64,000 nucleotides of DNA from Pontibacter silvestris (lineage in GTDB: Bacteria; Bacteroidota; Bacteroidia; Cytophagales; Hymenobacteraceae): NCBI RefSeq assembly GCF_020907275.1, contig NZ_JAJJWI010000006.1, forward strand, positions 1 through 64,000. The letters are read 5' to 3'. A program made the translations under genes and the position numbers. Numbering within the stretch: position 1 is the stretch's first letter; every line of letters starts with the position of its first letter. The notes under the pieces are model-generated. The model saw nothing but the letters and a program-made list of their open reading frames with translations. It had not been told where the DNA came from and ran no database searches. Below are positions 42,018 through 50,592 of this stretch, one piece after another.

Positions 42018-42833
42018 ATGGTACAGGATAAAAGAGAAAGACCTATTGGTGTGTTCGATAGTGGTATAGGTGGGCTCACAGTAGCGCAGGCTATATTACA
42101 AGTGCTGCCAAACGAACGCCTGATTTATTTTGGCGATACTGCCCACTTGCCTTATGGCGATAAATCGACGGCGGCGATACAGGCTTATGCAGTTAAAATA
42201 TGCGACCTGCTGATAAAACAGCAGTGTAAGGTTATCTTAATAGCTTGCAACTCAGCCTCTGCTGCAGCTTATGACCTGGTAAGAGAGTATGTAGGAAGCA
42301 AGGCGAAAGTGCTGAATGTGATAGACCCTATTGTACAGCACATCGGGGCAACGTACGGGGGGAGAACAATTGGCCTTATCGGAACAAAGCAAACGGTAAA
42401 CTCTAACGTATATCGTAAGAAGGTAGATGAACTGGGCCTGGATATTACGCTGAAATCCTTGGCTACGCCGCTGCTGGCCCCCATGATAGAAGAAGGCTTC
42501 TTTAACGAGTCTATTTCGGAGAGTGTTATTAATGCGTACCTTTCTGATGCGGAATTGAACGATATAGAGGCTGTAATATTAGGTTGTACCCACTACCCGC
42601 TTATTAAAAAGCAGATAGAAAAGTATTATAATGGAAAGGTAGATGTGCTTGATGCCAGCGTAATAGTGGCAGAGCATGTAAAAGCTTTTCTGGAACAGAA
42701 CGACTTAACGGCGGAGAAGCTCACAGGTGACCATAAGTTCTACGTTTCCGACTTCACCCGTTCTTTCGAAGAAAGTACCAGGATATTCTTTAAGCGGCAG
42801 GTAAACCTGGAACATTACCCATTGTGGGAATAA
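42018..42833 (+). CDS. murI: Glutamate racemase
   Basis: 271 aa. Two catalytic cysteines: IACNSASAAAYDL near 76 and ILGCTHYPLI near 190. The N-terminus PIGVFDSGIGGLTVAQAIL is diagnostic. It makes D-glutamate for peptidoglycan. Single gene between the RDD gene (divergent, about 320 bp of AT-rich spacer) and the lipoprotein/ATP-grasp pair. Confidence 0.96.
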   Translation: MVQDKRERPIGVFDSGIGGLTVAQAILQVLPNERLIYFGDTAHLPYGDKSTAAIQAYAVKICDLLIKQQCKVILIACNSASAAAYDLVREYVGSKAKVLNVIDPIVQHIGATYGGRTIGLIGTKQTVNSNVYRKKVDELGLDITLKSLATPLLAPMIEEGFFNESISESVINAYLSDAELNDIEAVILGCTHYPLIKKQIEKYYNGKVDVLDASVIVAEHVKAFLEQNDLTAEKLTGDHKFYVSDFTRSFEESTRIFFKRQVNLEHYPLWE

Positions 42834-43086
42834 CTTAGTTTTCTGCACTAAAAATGAATGAGAAATTGTGCAGGGACATTATGTTAATCAAGCCTGTTGT
42901 TTGATATAGTTTTCCTATCTTGGGCAAGAAGAGATATAGTGTATAACCAAACCTTATTCTTGCCCTTACGCCTCTTGCTGTTTTAAGTAGCACTCGTGTT
43001 TTTAATGAGGAGAAGGTACAACATGATCTTCAGCCTAAATATTACCGTAACAAGTATATCAGCAAGCTATACAAAAATCAATACTG

Positions 43087-43635
43087 ATGAAGAAAAGATA
43101 CCTTTCTGTAGGCGATTTAAAACGCAATGCATTTATAGTAGCTGCAGCTACATGCCTAGGCCTTACAGGCTGTGATACAAACAACCGCAACAACGAGTGG
43201 AACTCTGGCGAAGAGGTTGCGGTGCCCGATGGAATTGTTACAGAGCTGACAGAAGAAGCTCCTGACGAGTGGAAAATTACAGATGAGCGGACTACTGCTC
43301 CGGGGCAAAGCATGGCTATACTAAAGTACAATGATGGTCGTGTTGATACATTGCAGGGGCTGGAATTGCAGAACCAGATGCAGGGAATTGCTAATAACCA
43401 GACGGCGTACCACTCCGGTGGTTTTGGCTTAGGCAGTGTACTTTGGTGGAGCGGTTTAGGATTTATGGCTGGCCGTGCAACAGCTCCCCGCCCTGCTTAC
43501 TATGCAAGCCCCAATGTTATGGAGCGAACAAACACCTGGAGGCAAAATGTACAGACCTATCGCCAACAGGCTACGGCACCAAGGTCAGGGCGGAGTGGCT
43601 TTTTCAGAGGGCGTAGTGGTGGCGCAGGAGCTTAA
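43087..43635 (+). CDS. UPF0323/YgiB-like lipoprotein
   Basis: 182 aa. Lipoprotein-like start with a hydrophobic stretch ending in GLTGC at residue 29 (Cys29). The mature part includes WKITDERTTAPGQSMAILKYNDG, a glycine-rich segment GGFGLGSVLWWSGLGFMAGRA and a low-complexity Arg/Ser/Gly tail ending RSGFFRGRSGGAGA. This layout resembles UPF0323 and YgiB (DUF1190) proteins. As in E. coli ygiB-ygiC, a glutathionylspermidine synthase-like ATP-grasp gene follows, here 70 bp downstream. Function unknown; envelope localisation inferred. Confidence 0.75.
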   Translation: MKKRYLSVGDLKRNAFIVAAATCLGLTGCDTNNRNNEWNSGEEVAVPDGIVTELTEEAPDEWKITDERTTAPGQSMAILKYNDGRVDTLQGLELQNQMQGIANNQTAYHSGGFGLGSVLWWSGLGFMAGRATAPRPAYYASPNVMERTNTWRQNVQTYRQQATAPRSGRSGFFRGRSGGAGA

Positions 43636-43705
43636 ATCGCTAAAGTCATTAAAATCTTAGTGCCTTTGAATCTTTGTCTATTATCTTTTAGTCTGATATT
43701 ATTTC

Positions 43706-44896
43706 ATGTTGAGTAACAATAGAACCAGCATACACCTGGAAGAACATCAGGGTGATGTGGAAATAGCTGTACGCGGGCTCGGCTGGGATTGGTGTGTGGA
43801 AGATGGCTGTGCAAATTATGTGCCTGGCGAGGCCGTGGTGTTGCCGGAGAAGGAGGCTGATGCCCTGTTAGATGCTGCTGATACGTTGTATGACATGCTG
43901 GTGCAATCTGTGCCGGATAACTTACCCGAAGCATTCTTGAAAATTTTGGGCGTACCTGAAAACCTCTGGGAATTGGTGCGCCATTCCTGGAACGATGAAA
44001 GGCACTGGCACCTTTACGGACGTTTCGATTTTGCACAAACCCCTGAGGGACCAAAGCTACTGGAGTTTAATGCCGATACCGCCACATCTATTCCGGAAAC
44101 AGCTGTAGTGCAATGGGCAAGTCTGGCTGCTGCAGGTAAAAAGGAGGCTAATCAGTATTCTGGTTTGTATGAGGCCTTGGTAGAGCAGCTAAAGACCTGG
44201 CGTATGCTGAACGATGATTTACCGCCTGCCTTACTGCTTACTTACTTAGGAGAGAGTGCTGAAGATGAAACCAACTGTGCCGTAGTGGCGCAGGCAGCCC
44301 GGGAAGCAGGTTTCGATACACATTTATGCCCTGTTGAAGATATAAGTGTATCTACTGAGGGTGCCGAGAAAGGTGTTTGGGCACAGGTAGAGTCGGAGCA
44401 ATGGCGGCAGTTCCCGTTTTTGTTTAAGCTCCTGCCCTGGGAGCAAATTGCCTGGGAGGAGCCGGAACTGCTCGAAAGCCTGACACTCTTAATCCGCACA
44501 CGCACCGTGATTGTTGCTAACCCTGCTTATTCTTTATTGTTCCAGAGTAAAGGCATGCTGGCTTGGCTTTGGAATGCTTTTCCATATCACCCGCTGTTAC
44601 TGAAAACAGATTTGGAACCCTTAAGGGGTAAGTATATTCGCAAACCTTATTTTGGCCGCGAAGGACAAAGTGTAGAAGTAGTAGACAAGGTATCTGTCGC
44701 TAAAATGGAAGGAGAATATGACCACCAGCAGCAGGTATACCAGCAATGGTGCGAGCTTCCACAAGACACTAATGGCTATCTGTACCAGGCAGGTGTGTTC
44801 TGGGCTGGAGAAGGTTGTGCCATTGGTTTCCGACGCGAAAAAGGAATTATTACGAACTTGTCACAGTTTGTGCCGCATTTGCTTGAGAACAGTTAA
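43706..44896 (+). CDS. Glutathionylspermidine synthase-family ATP-grasp protein (YgiC-like)
   Basis: 396 aa. Matches the C-terminal synthetase domain of Gsp: FDFAQTPEGPKLLEFNADTATSIPE (metal and substrate region), LLKTDLEPLRGKYIRKPYFGREGQSV (ATP-binding lysine region) and YQAGVFWAGEGCAIGFRREKG. It lacks the amidase domain, as YgiC and YjfC do. Such proteins ligate an amine to a carboxylate using ATP; their real substrates are not known and glutathionylspermidine synthesis should not be assumed. Paired with the upstream YgiB-like lipoprotein gene. Confidence 0.88.
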   Translation: MLSNNRTSIHLEEHQGDVEIAVRGLGWDWCVEDGCANYVPGEAVVLPEKEADALLDAADTLYDMLVQSVPDNLPEAFLKILGVPENLWELVRHSWNDERHWHLYGRFDFAQTPEGPKLLEFNADTATSIPETAVVQWASLAAAGKKEANQYSGLYEALVEQLKTWRMLNDDLPPALLLTYLGESAEDETNCAVVAQAAREAGFDTHLCPVEDISVSTEGAEKGVWAQVESEQWRQFPFLFKLLPWEQIAWEEPELLESLTLLIRTRTVIVANPAYSLLFQSKGMLAWLWNAFPYHPLLLKTDLEPLRGKYIRKPYFGREGQSVEVVDKVSVAKMEGEYDHQQQVYQQWCELPQDTNGYLYQAGVFWAGEGCAIGFRREKGIITNLSQFVPHLLENS

Positions 44897-45027
44897 TTGC
44901 ATTAGCTATTTGGGCTTTCTCTTATAGTTTGGAAAACCTGTAACGCAGTATTGCATTTCACCTCATTAGCACATTGTCACATTATCGTTTAACTTTGCTC
45001 TGATATTATAATTAGAACAAATCGCTT

Positions 45028-46131
45028 ATGCTTGCTTTTGTGCTCACTTTGTCGCTTATGCTGCTGATAGTAGTGGTGGTGGTGTATGCCGAGCGTAAAG
45101 TGGCGGCCTTTATGCAAGACCGCCTGGGGCCAACGGAGGCAGGGCCGTATGGTACCTTACAGCCTTTGCTGGACGTACTAAAGCTCCTGCAGAAAGAAGA
45201 TATTATCCCCTCTGCTGCCGATAAAAAGCTTTTTGCTATAGCTCCTGTCCTGATATTTGTTGCTGTGTTTGCTGGTTTTGCTGTTATTCCGTTATCACCT
45301 GGACTGGTGCCTGCTGGCATTGGTATCGGGGTGTTTTACTTTCTGGCCATTGTTTCGCTGGATGTAATCGGATTGTTGATGGCAGGGTGGGGCTCTAACA
45401 ACAAATATGCTATGCTGGGAGCTATGCGTTCTGTAGCTCAGATTGTGTCCTATGAAATTCCTGCTGGTTTAGCCATCCTCTCTGCCGTTATGATATGCCA
45501 ATCGCTGGACTTCCAGGAGATCAGTTACCAGCAAGGCGCTATCATGAATCTGTTTCCGGGGTTGGAATATGATACAAACTGGCTTTTCGGCATTGAAGCA
45601 TTAGGCATAAATACAACAGCTGTTGGGGGTATTACTACCTGGAATATCTTCAGAGCACCTTTTCTATTAGTGGCCTTTGTGGTTTATTTTATCGCATCGC
45701 TGGCAGAATGCAACCGTGCTCCTTTTGATATACCAGAAGCAGAGTCAGAATTGGTGGCTGGTTTTCACGTGGAATATTCTGGTTTCAGGTTTGCCGTATT
45801 CTTTCTGGCAGAATATGCCATGATGGTACTAGTTTGTTTGGTTGCAGTGATACTGTTTCTGGGTAGCTGGAATACGCCACTGTCAAACATAGGACCTTTC
45901 AAACTGGCGTACCTGACAACAGGAACAGTAGGAGAGCTGTCGGGAATTTTGTGGGGGGCTTTCTGGTTGATCTCAAAAACGCTGGTACTGCTGTTTGTGC
46001 AGTTGTGGGCTCGCTGGACATATCCTCGTTTGCGCGTAGACCAATTGATGCACCTTTGCTGGAAAGTACTTACTCCTGTAGCTTTGGGCTTAGTATTATT
46101 AGCAGGTATCTGGCGATTATTAATGGTTTAA
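45028..46131 (+). CDS. nuoH: NADH-quinone oxidoreductase subunit H
   Basis: 367 aa, about eight membrane segments. Diagnostic stretches: YAERKVAAFMQDRLGPTEAGPYG and NRAPFDIPEAESELVAGFHVEYSG, which line the quinone chamber of complex I. First gene of a four-gene set nuoHIJK. A perfect -7 box TAACTTTG lies about 33 nt upstream, suggesting transcription starts here and not at a distant nuoA. Confidence 0.96.
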   Translation: MLAFVLTLSLMLLIVVVVVYAERKVAAFMQDRLGPTEAGPYGTLQPLLDVLKLLQKEDIIPSAADKKLFAIAPVLIFVAVFAGFAVIPLSPGLVPAGIGIGVFYFLAIVSLDVIGLLMAGWGSNNKYAMLGAMRSVAQIVSYEIPAGLAILSAVMICQSLDFQEISYQQGAIMNLFPGLEYDTNWLFGIEALGINTTAVGGITTWNIFRAPFLLVAFVVYFIASLAECNRAPFDIPEAESELVAGFHVEYSGFRFAVFFLAEYAMMVLVCLVAVILFLGSWNTPLSNIGPFKLAYLTTGTVGELSGILWGAFWLISKTLVLLFVQLWARWTYPRLRVDQLMHLCWKVLTPVALGLVLLAGIWRLLMV

Positions 46132-46221
46132 ACATCAGGCACAGGTGTCAGCTAAGGTATATAATCAAAAGAGCATGTAAAAAGCTGGTATCTTGTATCT
46201 AATATCTTAGGTCCTTTAGAA

Positions 46222-46827
46222 ATGGAAAAAGAAGCAATCAGAAATAAGAGTGGGGTTTGGGATGTGGTGAAGTCGCTGGTAAGTGGTGCCCGCCTGACAA
46301 TGCAGCACTTCCGAAACGCGAAAAACCGCCGCACACCCGAGTATGTGAGTGATGAGAATTACTTTAAACAGCCTGATGGTTTAGCGACACTCACTTATCC
46401 GTATGAGGCTATACCTGTACCTGACAACGGCAGGTACCGTTTGCACAATGAAATAGAGGATTGTATAGTCTGTGATCTTTGTGCCAAAATCTGCCCTGTT
46501 AACTGTATTACTATTGAGTCAGTAAAGGCGACGGAGGATATTGGCACTACCTCTGATGGCACTAAAAAGCGTTTATATGCGCCAGTATTTGACATTGATA
46601 TGGCTAAATGCTGCTATTGTGGCCTCTGTACCTCTGTATGTCCCACAGATTGCCTTACCATGACGCCGGTATATGATTTTAGTGAAGTAGACATAAAAAA
46701 TATGGTTTACCATTTTACTGATCTTTCACCGGAGCAGGCGCAGGAAAAGCAACGCCTTTTCGAGCAGCAGCAAGAGGAACAGGCCGCTGCGAAGGCTGCT
46801 GCATTGGCAGCAAGAAAAAAGTCTTAA
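46222..46827 (+). CDS. nuoI: NADH-quinone oxidoreductase subunit I
   Basis: 201 aa, ferredoxin-like subunit with two 4Fe-4S motifs: CIVCDLCAKICPVNCI near 74-89 and CCYCGLCTSVCPTDCL near 130-146. These clusters (N6a/N6b) carry electrons towards quinone. A Gln/Glu/Ala-rich helical tail (QEKQRLFEQQQEEQAAAKAA) extends the C-terminus beyond the usual end. Second gene in nuoHIJK. Confidence 0.96.
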   Translation: MEKEAIRNKSGVWDVVKSLVSGARLTMQHFRNAKNRRTPEYVSDENYFKQPDGLATLTYPYEAIPVPDNGRYRLHNEIEDCIVCDLCAKICPVNCITIESVKATEDIGTTSDGTKKRLYAPVFDIDMAKCCYCGLCTSVCPTDCLTMTPVYDFSEVDIKNMVYHFTDLSPEQAQEKQRLFEQQQEEQAAAKAAALAARKKS

Positions 46828-46902
46828 TTGCTATAGCTTGAGCTATGTAGTAGTTTTAGTTTTTTTAAAGGCTTTAACATGGGTGTTACTAATAACTAAA
46901 AA

Positions 46903-47418
46903 ATGCTTTTTTACATTTTTGCCGCTCTGGCCGTACTTTCGGGAGCATATATGGTGTTGACGCGTAACCTGCTGTACGCAGGGTTTTCGTTGCTGGTAAC
47001 TTTGCTCAGCCTCGCAGGAATATATGTTTTACTGTTTGCTGATTTTGTGGCTGTGCTACAGCTGATGGTGTATGTCGGAGGTGTGCTGGTGCTTATCCTC
47101 TTTGGTATTATGCTAAGCAGCCGTGTGCATGATAAGTCAGTGCTGTCGGAAAGTGTAAATAAGGGTTGGGGTATTATTATATCACTACTGATATTTATTG
47201 GTTTGGCGTACACCATTACAAGAGCCAGCTTCAGTTCCTTAGCGTGGATAAGAACTGGCGCCTATGCCGATGTATTAGGTTACCAGAAGAGTACGGTTCA
47301 AAGTATCGGCATAAAACTGATGACAGATTTTGTATTGCCTTTTGAAGTAGCTTCTTTGCTATTGCTGATTGCTTTAATGGGAGCAGCCTATATTGCGACA
47401 GATAAACAGAACGTGTAA
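46903..47418 (+). CDS. nuoJ: NADH-quinone oxidoreductase subunit J
   Basis: 171 aa, five membrane segments, antiporter-linked proton-channel subunit. Typical NuoJ features: NLLYAGFSLLVTLLSLAGIYVLL and the pi-bulge helix region FVAVLQLMVYVGGVLVLILFGIM. Follows nuoI after 75 bp and precedes nuoK by 2 bp. Confidence 0.95.
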   Translation: MLFYIFAALAVLSGAYMVLTRNLLYAGFSLLVTLLSLAGIYVLLFADFVAVLQLMVYVGGVLVLILFGIMLSSRVHDKSVLSESVNKGWGIIISLLIFIGLAYTITRASFSSLAWIRTGAYADVLGYQKSTVQSIGIKLMTDFVLPFEVASLLLLIALMGAAYIATDKQNV

Positions 47419-47420
47419 GA

Positions 47421-47735
47421 ATGGAACAGGTACCTCTGGAACATATTTTGATGCTGGCTGCTGTGCTTTTCAGCTTAGGTGTTTTAGCCGTTATTACAAA
47501 AAGACATGCGGTTGTGGTGCTGATGGGCATAGAGCTTATCTTTAATGCAGCTAACTTAAACCTTGTGGCATTCAGCAGATATGATCCTGTGCTGTTACAA
47601 GGGCAGATGTTTTCGCTGTTTGTGATAGTTGTGGCTGCCGCTGAAGCCGCTGTTGCTTTGGCGGTTGTGCTCCGCGTGTACCAGCACTTCAAAACGGCTA
47701 ATCTAAACCAGATAGGAGAGAACAGTAAATCCTGA
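47421..47735 (+). CDS. nuoK: NADH-quinone oxidoreductase subunit K
   Basis: 104 aa, three membrane helices, MrpC-like subunit. The conserved Glu in helix 2 (VVLMGIELIFNAANLNLVAF) and the helix-3 Glu (VVAAAEAAVALAVVLRVYQHF) are both seen. Last gene of the set: a 58-bp palindrome follows and the next genes are on the other strand, so nuoLMN are not here. Confidence 0.96.
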   Translation: MEQVPLEHILMLAAVLFSLGVLAVITKRHAVVVLMGIELIFNAANLNLVAFSRYDPVLLQGQMFSLFVIVVAAAEAAVALAVVLRVYQHFKTANLNQIGENSKS

Positions 47736-47786
47736 GATCACAAAGTTCCCAAAAAACTAAAGTAATGCTGTAGTGGAGTAGAAGAT

Positions 47787-47844
47787 CTCATAAACGAAAC
47801 CGGGGCTTGCTGCTTAAGCAGCAAGCCCCGGTTTCGTTTATGAG
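47787..47844. terminator. Bidirectional terminator; perfect 58-bp palindrome
   Basis: Arms 47787-47815 and 47816-47844 are exact reverse complements (29 bp each) with no spacer; the centre is TGCTTAAGCA. It separates convergent nuoK and nifU-like genes. The arms contain AAACGAAACCGGGGCTTGC. Confidence 0.9.
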
Positions 47845-47856
47845 GTCTATATAAAA

Positions 47857-48132
47857 TTACTGATGCATTGGCGTCAGGTTAACAGCTTCAACTGCTTTTA
47901 TTTCGGGTATAGCCCTTAATACCGACTGCTCTACACCTGCCTTCAGTGTCATGGTAGACATTGGGCAGGCACCGCAGGCACCAAGAAGTTCCAGTCTCAA
48001 TACCATGTCATCGGTTACTTCCAGCACCTTTACGTTGCCTCCGTCAGCCTCTAAATAAGGTCTGATCTGGTCTAGCGCACCTTCGATGCGGAGTAAGAAT
48101 TCATTGTCTATGTTCGTGACTGCCATCTGCAT
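47857..48132 (-). CDS. NifU-domain iron-sulfur scaffold protein
   Basis: 91 aa, the NifU C-terminal (Nfu) domain alone. DQIRPYLEADGGNVKVLEV is the diagnostic start and LLGACGACPMSTMTLK holds the CxxC that binds the transient 4Fe-4S cluster. It hands clusters to apoproteins. Its start overlaps the stop of the Mrp gene by 1 nt, so the two Fe-S assembly proteins are co-translated; complex I genes next door are likely clients, though on the other strand. Confidence 0.94.
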   Translation of the reverse strand: MQMAVTNIDNEFLLRIEGALDQIRPYLEADGGNVKVLEVTDDMVLRLELLGACGACPMSTMTLKAGVEQSVLRAIPEIKAVEAVNLTPMHQ

Positions 48133-49235
48133 TAGCTTTTAATTTCTACAATCTGTGTTTTAGCCATTGTTGCGTTACGGAGAGAAACCTGTTGTGCAAC
48201 AGACTGAGCCAATTCTCTGAAAACGCCCGCTGCCGGAGAGTCATTCTGTAAAACCACAGGTGCTCCTGCGTCTCCGCTCTCGCGTATGCTTTGCACCAAA
48301 GGTACCTGGCCTAATAAGGGAACATTATATTTTTGAGCCAGTTGTTCTCCGCCGCCTTCGCCAAATATGTAATACTTATTCTCTGGTAGTTCCGCGGGTG
48401 TAAAGTAAGCCATGTTTTCCACAACACCCAACACTGGCACGTTTATTTGTGGCTGACGGAACATTTGCAAGCCCTTCATAGCATCGGCCAGGGCTACCTT
48501 TTGTGGGGTGGTTACAATAACGGCACCTGTAACAGGCAGTGCCTGAACCATGGTTAAGTGAATGTCAGATGTTCCTGGAGGTAAATCAATCAACAAGTAA
48601 TCCAGTTCTCCCCAATCAACATCCGAAATAAACTGGCGCAAGGCAGAGCTAGCCATAGGGCCACGCCATATAACAGCACCATCAGGTGGAGTAAGGAAGC
48701 CAATAGACATCATCTTGATGCCATACTTCTCTACCGGAACAATGTAATTCTTGCCATGATCGCCCTGAATCATGCGCGGACGCTCATCTTCAGTAGCAAA
48801 CATGGTAGGTATAGACGGGCCGGAAATATCAGCGTCAATCAAACCAACTCTGGCACCTGATTGCGCAAGGGCAATAGCCAGGTTAGTTGTAACAGTAGAT
48901 TTTCCTACTCCACCTTTACCGGATGCTACAGCAATGATATTTTTTACACCGTTCATTACGGCAGAATTATCTACTCTGCCTGATGTAACACGAGAGGTCA
49001 TATGTACTGTTACCTCAGCGTCTTTATCTACCATAGTATGAATAGCACGGATGCAGGCATTCTGAATCAGGTCCTTCATGGGGCAGGCAGGAGTGGTAAG
49101 TATAACTTTAAAACTTACTTTATTGCCCTCAATCTCTACGTCCTCCACCATGTTCAGCGTTACCAGGTCTTTCCCCAGGTCCGGCTCCTCTACATAGCTT
49201 AAGGCTTTAAGTATATCTTCTTTTGTGATAGCCAT
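48132..49235 (-). CDS. Mrp/NBP35-family ATPase (ApbC-like)
   Basis: 367 aa. Residues 1-90 are a MIP18/DUF59 domain (SYVEEPDLGKDLVTLNMVEDV, with TTPACPMKDLIQNAC). The ATPase follows, with a deviant Walker A VASGKGGVGKSTVTTNLA and DADISGPSIP, DLPPGTSD. It is thought to carry Fe-S clusters in assembly. The CxxC of many Mrp proteins (ENMSYFxCPHC) is absent: here ENMAYFTPAELPENKYY has no Cys. Co-transcribed with the NifU-domain gene. Confidence 0.94.
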   Translation of the reverse strand: MAITKEDILKALSYVEEPDLGKDLVTLNMVEDVEIEGNKVSFKVILTTPACPMKDLIQNACIRAIHTMVDKDAEVTVHMTSRVTSGRVDNSAVMNGVKNIIAVASGKGGVGKSTVTTNLAIALAQSGARVGLIDADISGPSIPTMFATEDERPRMIQGDHGKNYIVPVEKYGIKMMSIGFLTPPDGAVIWRGPMASSALRQFISDVDWGELDYLLIDLPPGTSDIHLTMVQALPVTGAVIVTTPQKVALADAMKGLQMFRQPQINVPVLGVVENMAYFTPAELPENKYYIFGEGGGEQLAQKYNVPLLGQVPLVQSIRESGDAGAPVVLQNDSPAAGVFRELAQSVAQQVSLRNATMAKTQIVEIKS

Positions 49236-49433
49236 AAAAATAATATTGCAAGTATTGCCCTACAAAGATAAGAACAAAAACTTCTATTCACATGCTAAAG
49301 GTCTGTCGTGTTCAACAACATGCAGATAAGATTAGTTTTAAAATTATGCTGGAAGACAAATAAATGTGATGCAACCCTCCGTTTTGCTGTAGGGTCATGT
49401 AAGTGTATGCCACTATATTAACTCTACAAAACT

Positions 49434-49913
49434 ATGAACAGAACCAGTAAAAGCAATTTAAGAAGCCTGATGCTCCTACTCTTAGGCATTGCTATGATAA
49501 CTTCCTGCCTCGAAATGAACAAAGAGGAAGATCCCGCCGAGTTATTTAATAAGTGGAAACTTATAAGAATAGAGGAAACTGTCAGAACACTGGAACCTCC
49601 TTCAGATAGTGTTAGCATCTGGATTGAGTTTACACGGCAAAAATCAAACCTGGCGCACAGCACAAATTATATGCATAGCTTTTACGGCTTTGGTATCAAC
49701 AACTCTTATACAGGTGGGTTTAACTTCGATAGTAGCAGAAAGCCTGCTAATAAGCTTACTTTAAGCCAAGTAGCAACTACCTTTGTGGTAAGTCCTGAAC
49801 TTGAAGCGCACTATTTTAGTCTGTTACCAAACGTAATATCTTTTTCTGTTAATGATGATATATTGGTGTTGGAGTGTAGAGAAGGGCAGATGATGATTTA
49901 CAAGCAGGCATAA
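49434..49913 (+). CDS. Hypothetical lipoprotein
   Basis: 159 aa. Signal with two basic patches (MNRTSKSNLRS), a hydrophobic core and a lipobox IAMITSC at Cys26. The mature part starts with LEMNKEEDPAELFNKWKLIRIEET. The NKWKL pattern and beta-rich sequence recall small META/lipocalin-like lipoproteins common in Bacteroidota, but I cannot assign the family. Single gene upstream of the macro-domain gene with 48 bp between. Confidence 0.75.
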   Translation: MNRTSKSNLRSLMLLLLGIAMITSCLEMNKEEDPAELFNKWKLIRIEETVRTLEPPSDSVSIWIEFTRQKSNLAHSTNYMHSFYGFGINNSYTGGFNFDSSRKPANKLTLSQVATTFVVSPELEAHYFSLLPNVISFSVNDDILVLECREGQMMIYKQA

Positions 49914-49961
49914 ATAGCGACATTAACGAATTTTTCGTAAAATCTCCTTAAATATAAGTTT

Positions 49962-50495
49962 ATGCTATCAGCAAAAATAGAATTAGTGAAAGGAGATATT
50001 ACAAAGTTGGAGGTAGATGCTGTGGTAAATGCTGCTAACAGTAGCCTTTTGGGAGGAGGAGGAGTGGATGGTGCGATTCATCGTGCCGGAGGGCCGGAAA
50101 TACTGGAAGAATGTAAACAAATCAGGGCAAGGCAAGGTGGTTGCCCTACCGGAGAAGCTGTGATAACGACAGGAGGCAGATTGCCTGCCCGATATGTTGT
50201 TCATACGGTGGGGCCGGTATGGCAGGGCGGAAAGAACGGTGAACCTGAACTGCTGGCAAACTGCTATCGCAATAGCCTGCGTATTGCTTCTGGAAAGCAA
50301 CTGCAACATGTAGCCTTTCCTAGTATAAGCACAGGTGTTTACGGCTATCCGAAAGATAAAGCAGCTAAAGTGGCAGTGCAGACAGTAAAGAAATGGTTAC
50401 AGGAGCACGAAAATTCTATAATGCAAATACTCTTTGTTTGCTTTGATGAGGAAAACTACCATCTTTATAAAGAACTGTTAGCAGATGAACGGTAG
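49962..50495 (+). CDS. Macro-domain O-acetyl-ADP-ribose deacetylase
   Basis: 177 aa, MacroD/YmdB type. ADP-ribose-binding motifs: [34 protein letters not shown] (catalytic Asn/Asp/His region) and [17 protein letters not shown]. It hydrolyses O-acetyl-ADP-ribose or removes mono-ADP-ribose from proteins or nucleic acids. No toxin or partner gene is adjacent. Cytosolic. Confidence 0.93.
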   Translation: MLSAKIELVKGDITKLEVDAVVNAANSSLLGGGGVDGAIHRAGGPEILEECKQIRARQGGCPTGEAVITTGGRLPARYVVHTVGPVWQGGKNGEPELLANCYRNSLRIASGKQLQHVAFPSISTGVYGYPKDKAAKVAVQTVKKWLQEHENSIMQILFVCFDEENYHLYKELLADER

Positions 50496-50592
50496 TAACT
50501 GCTGGATATTCTGCTGTACTTTTGGGCAAACCTCCTTCTATTGTTATGGTAGAATGTTATCTTTGTAATTCCTTTACTGTTTTTTCAGCACC

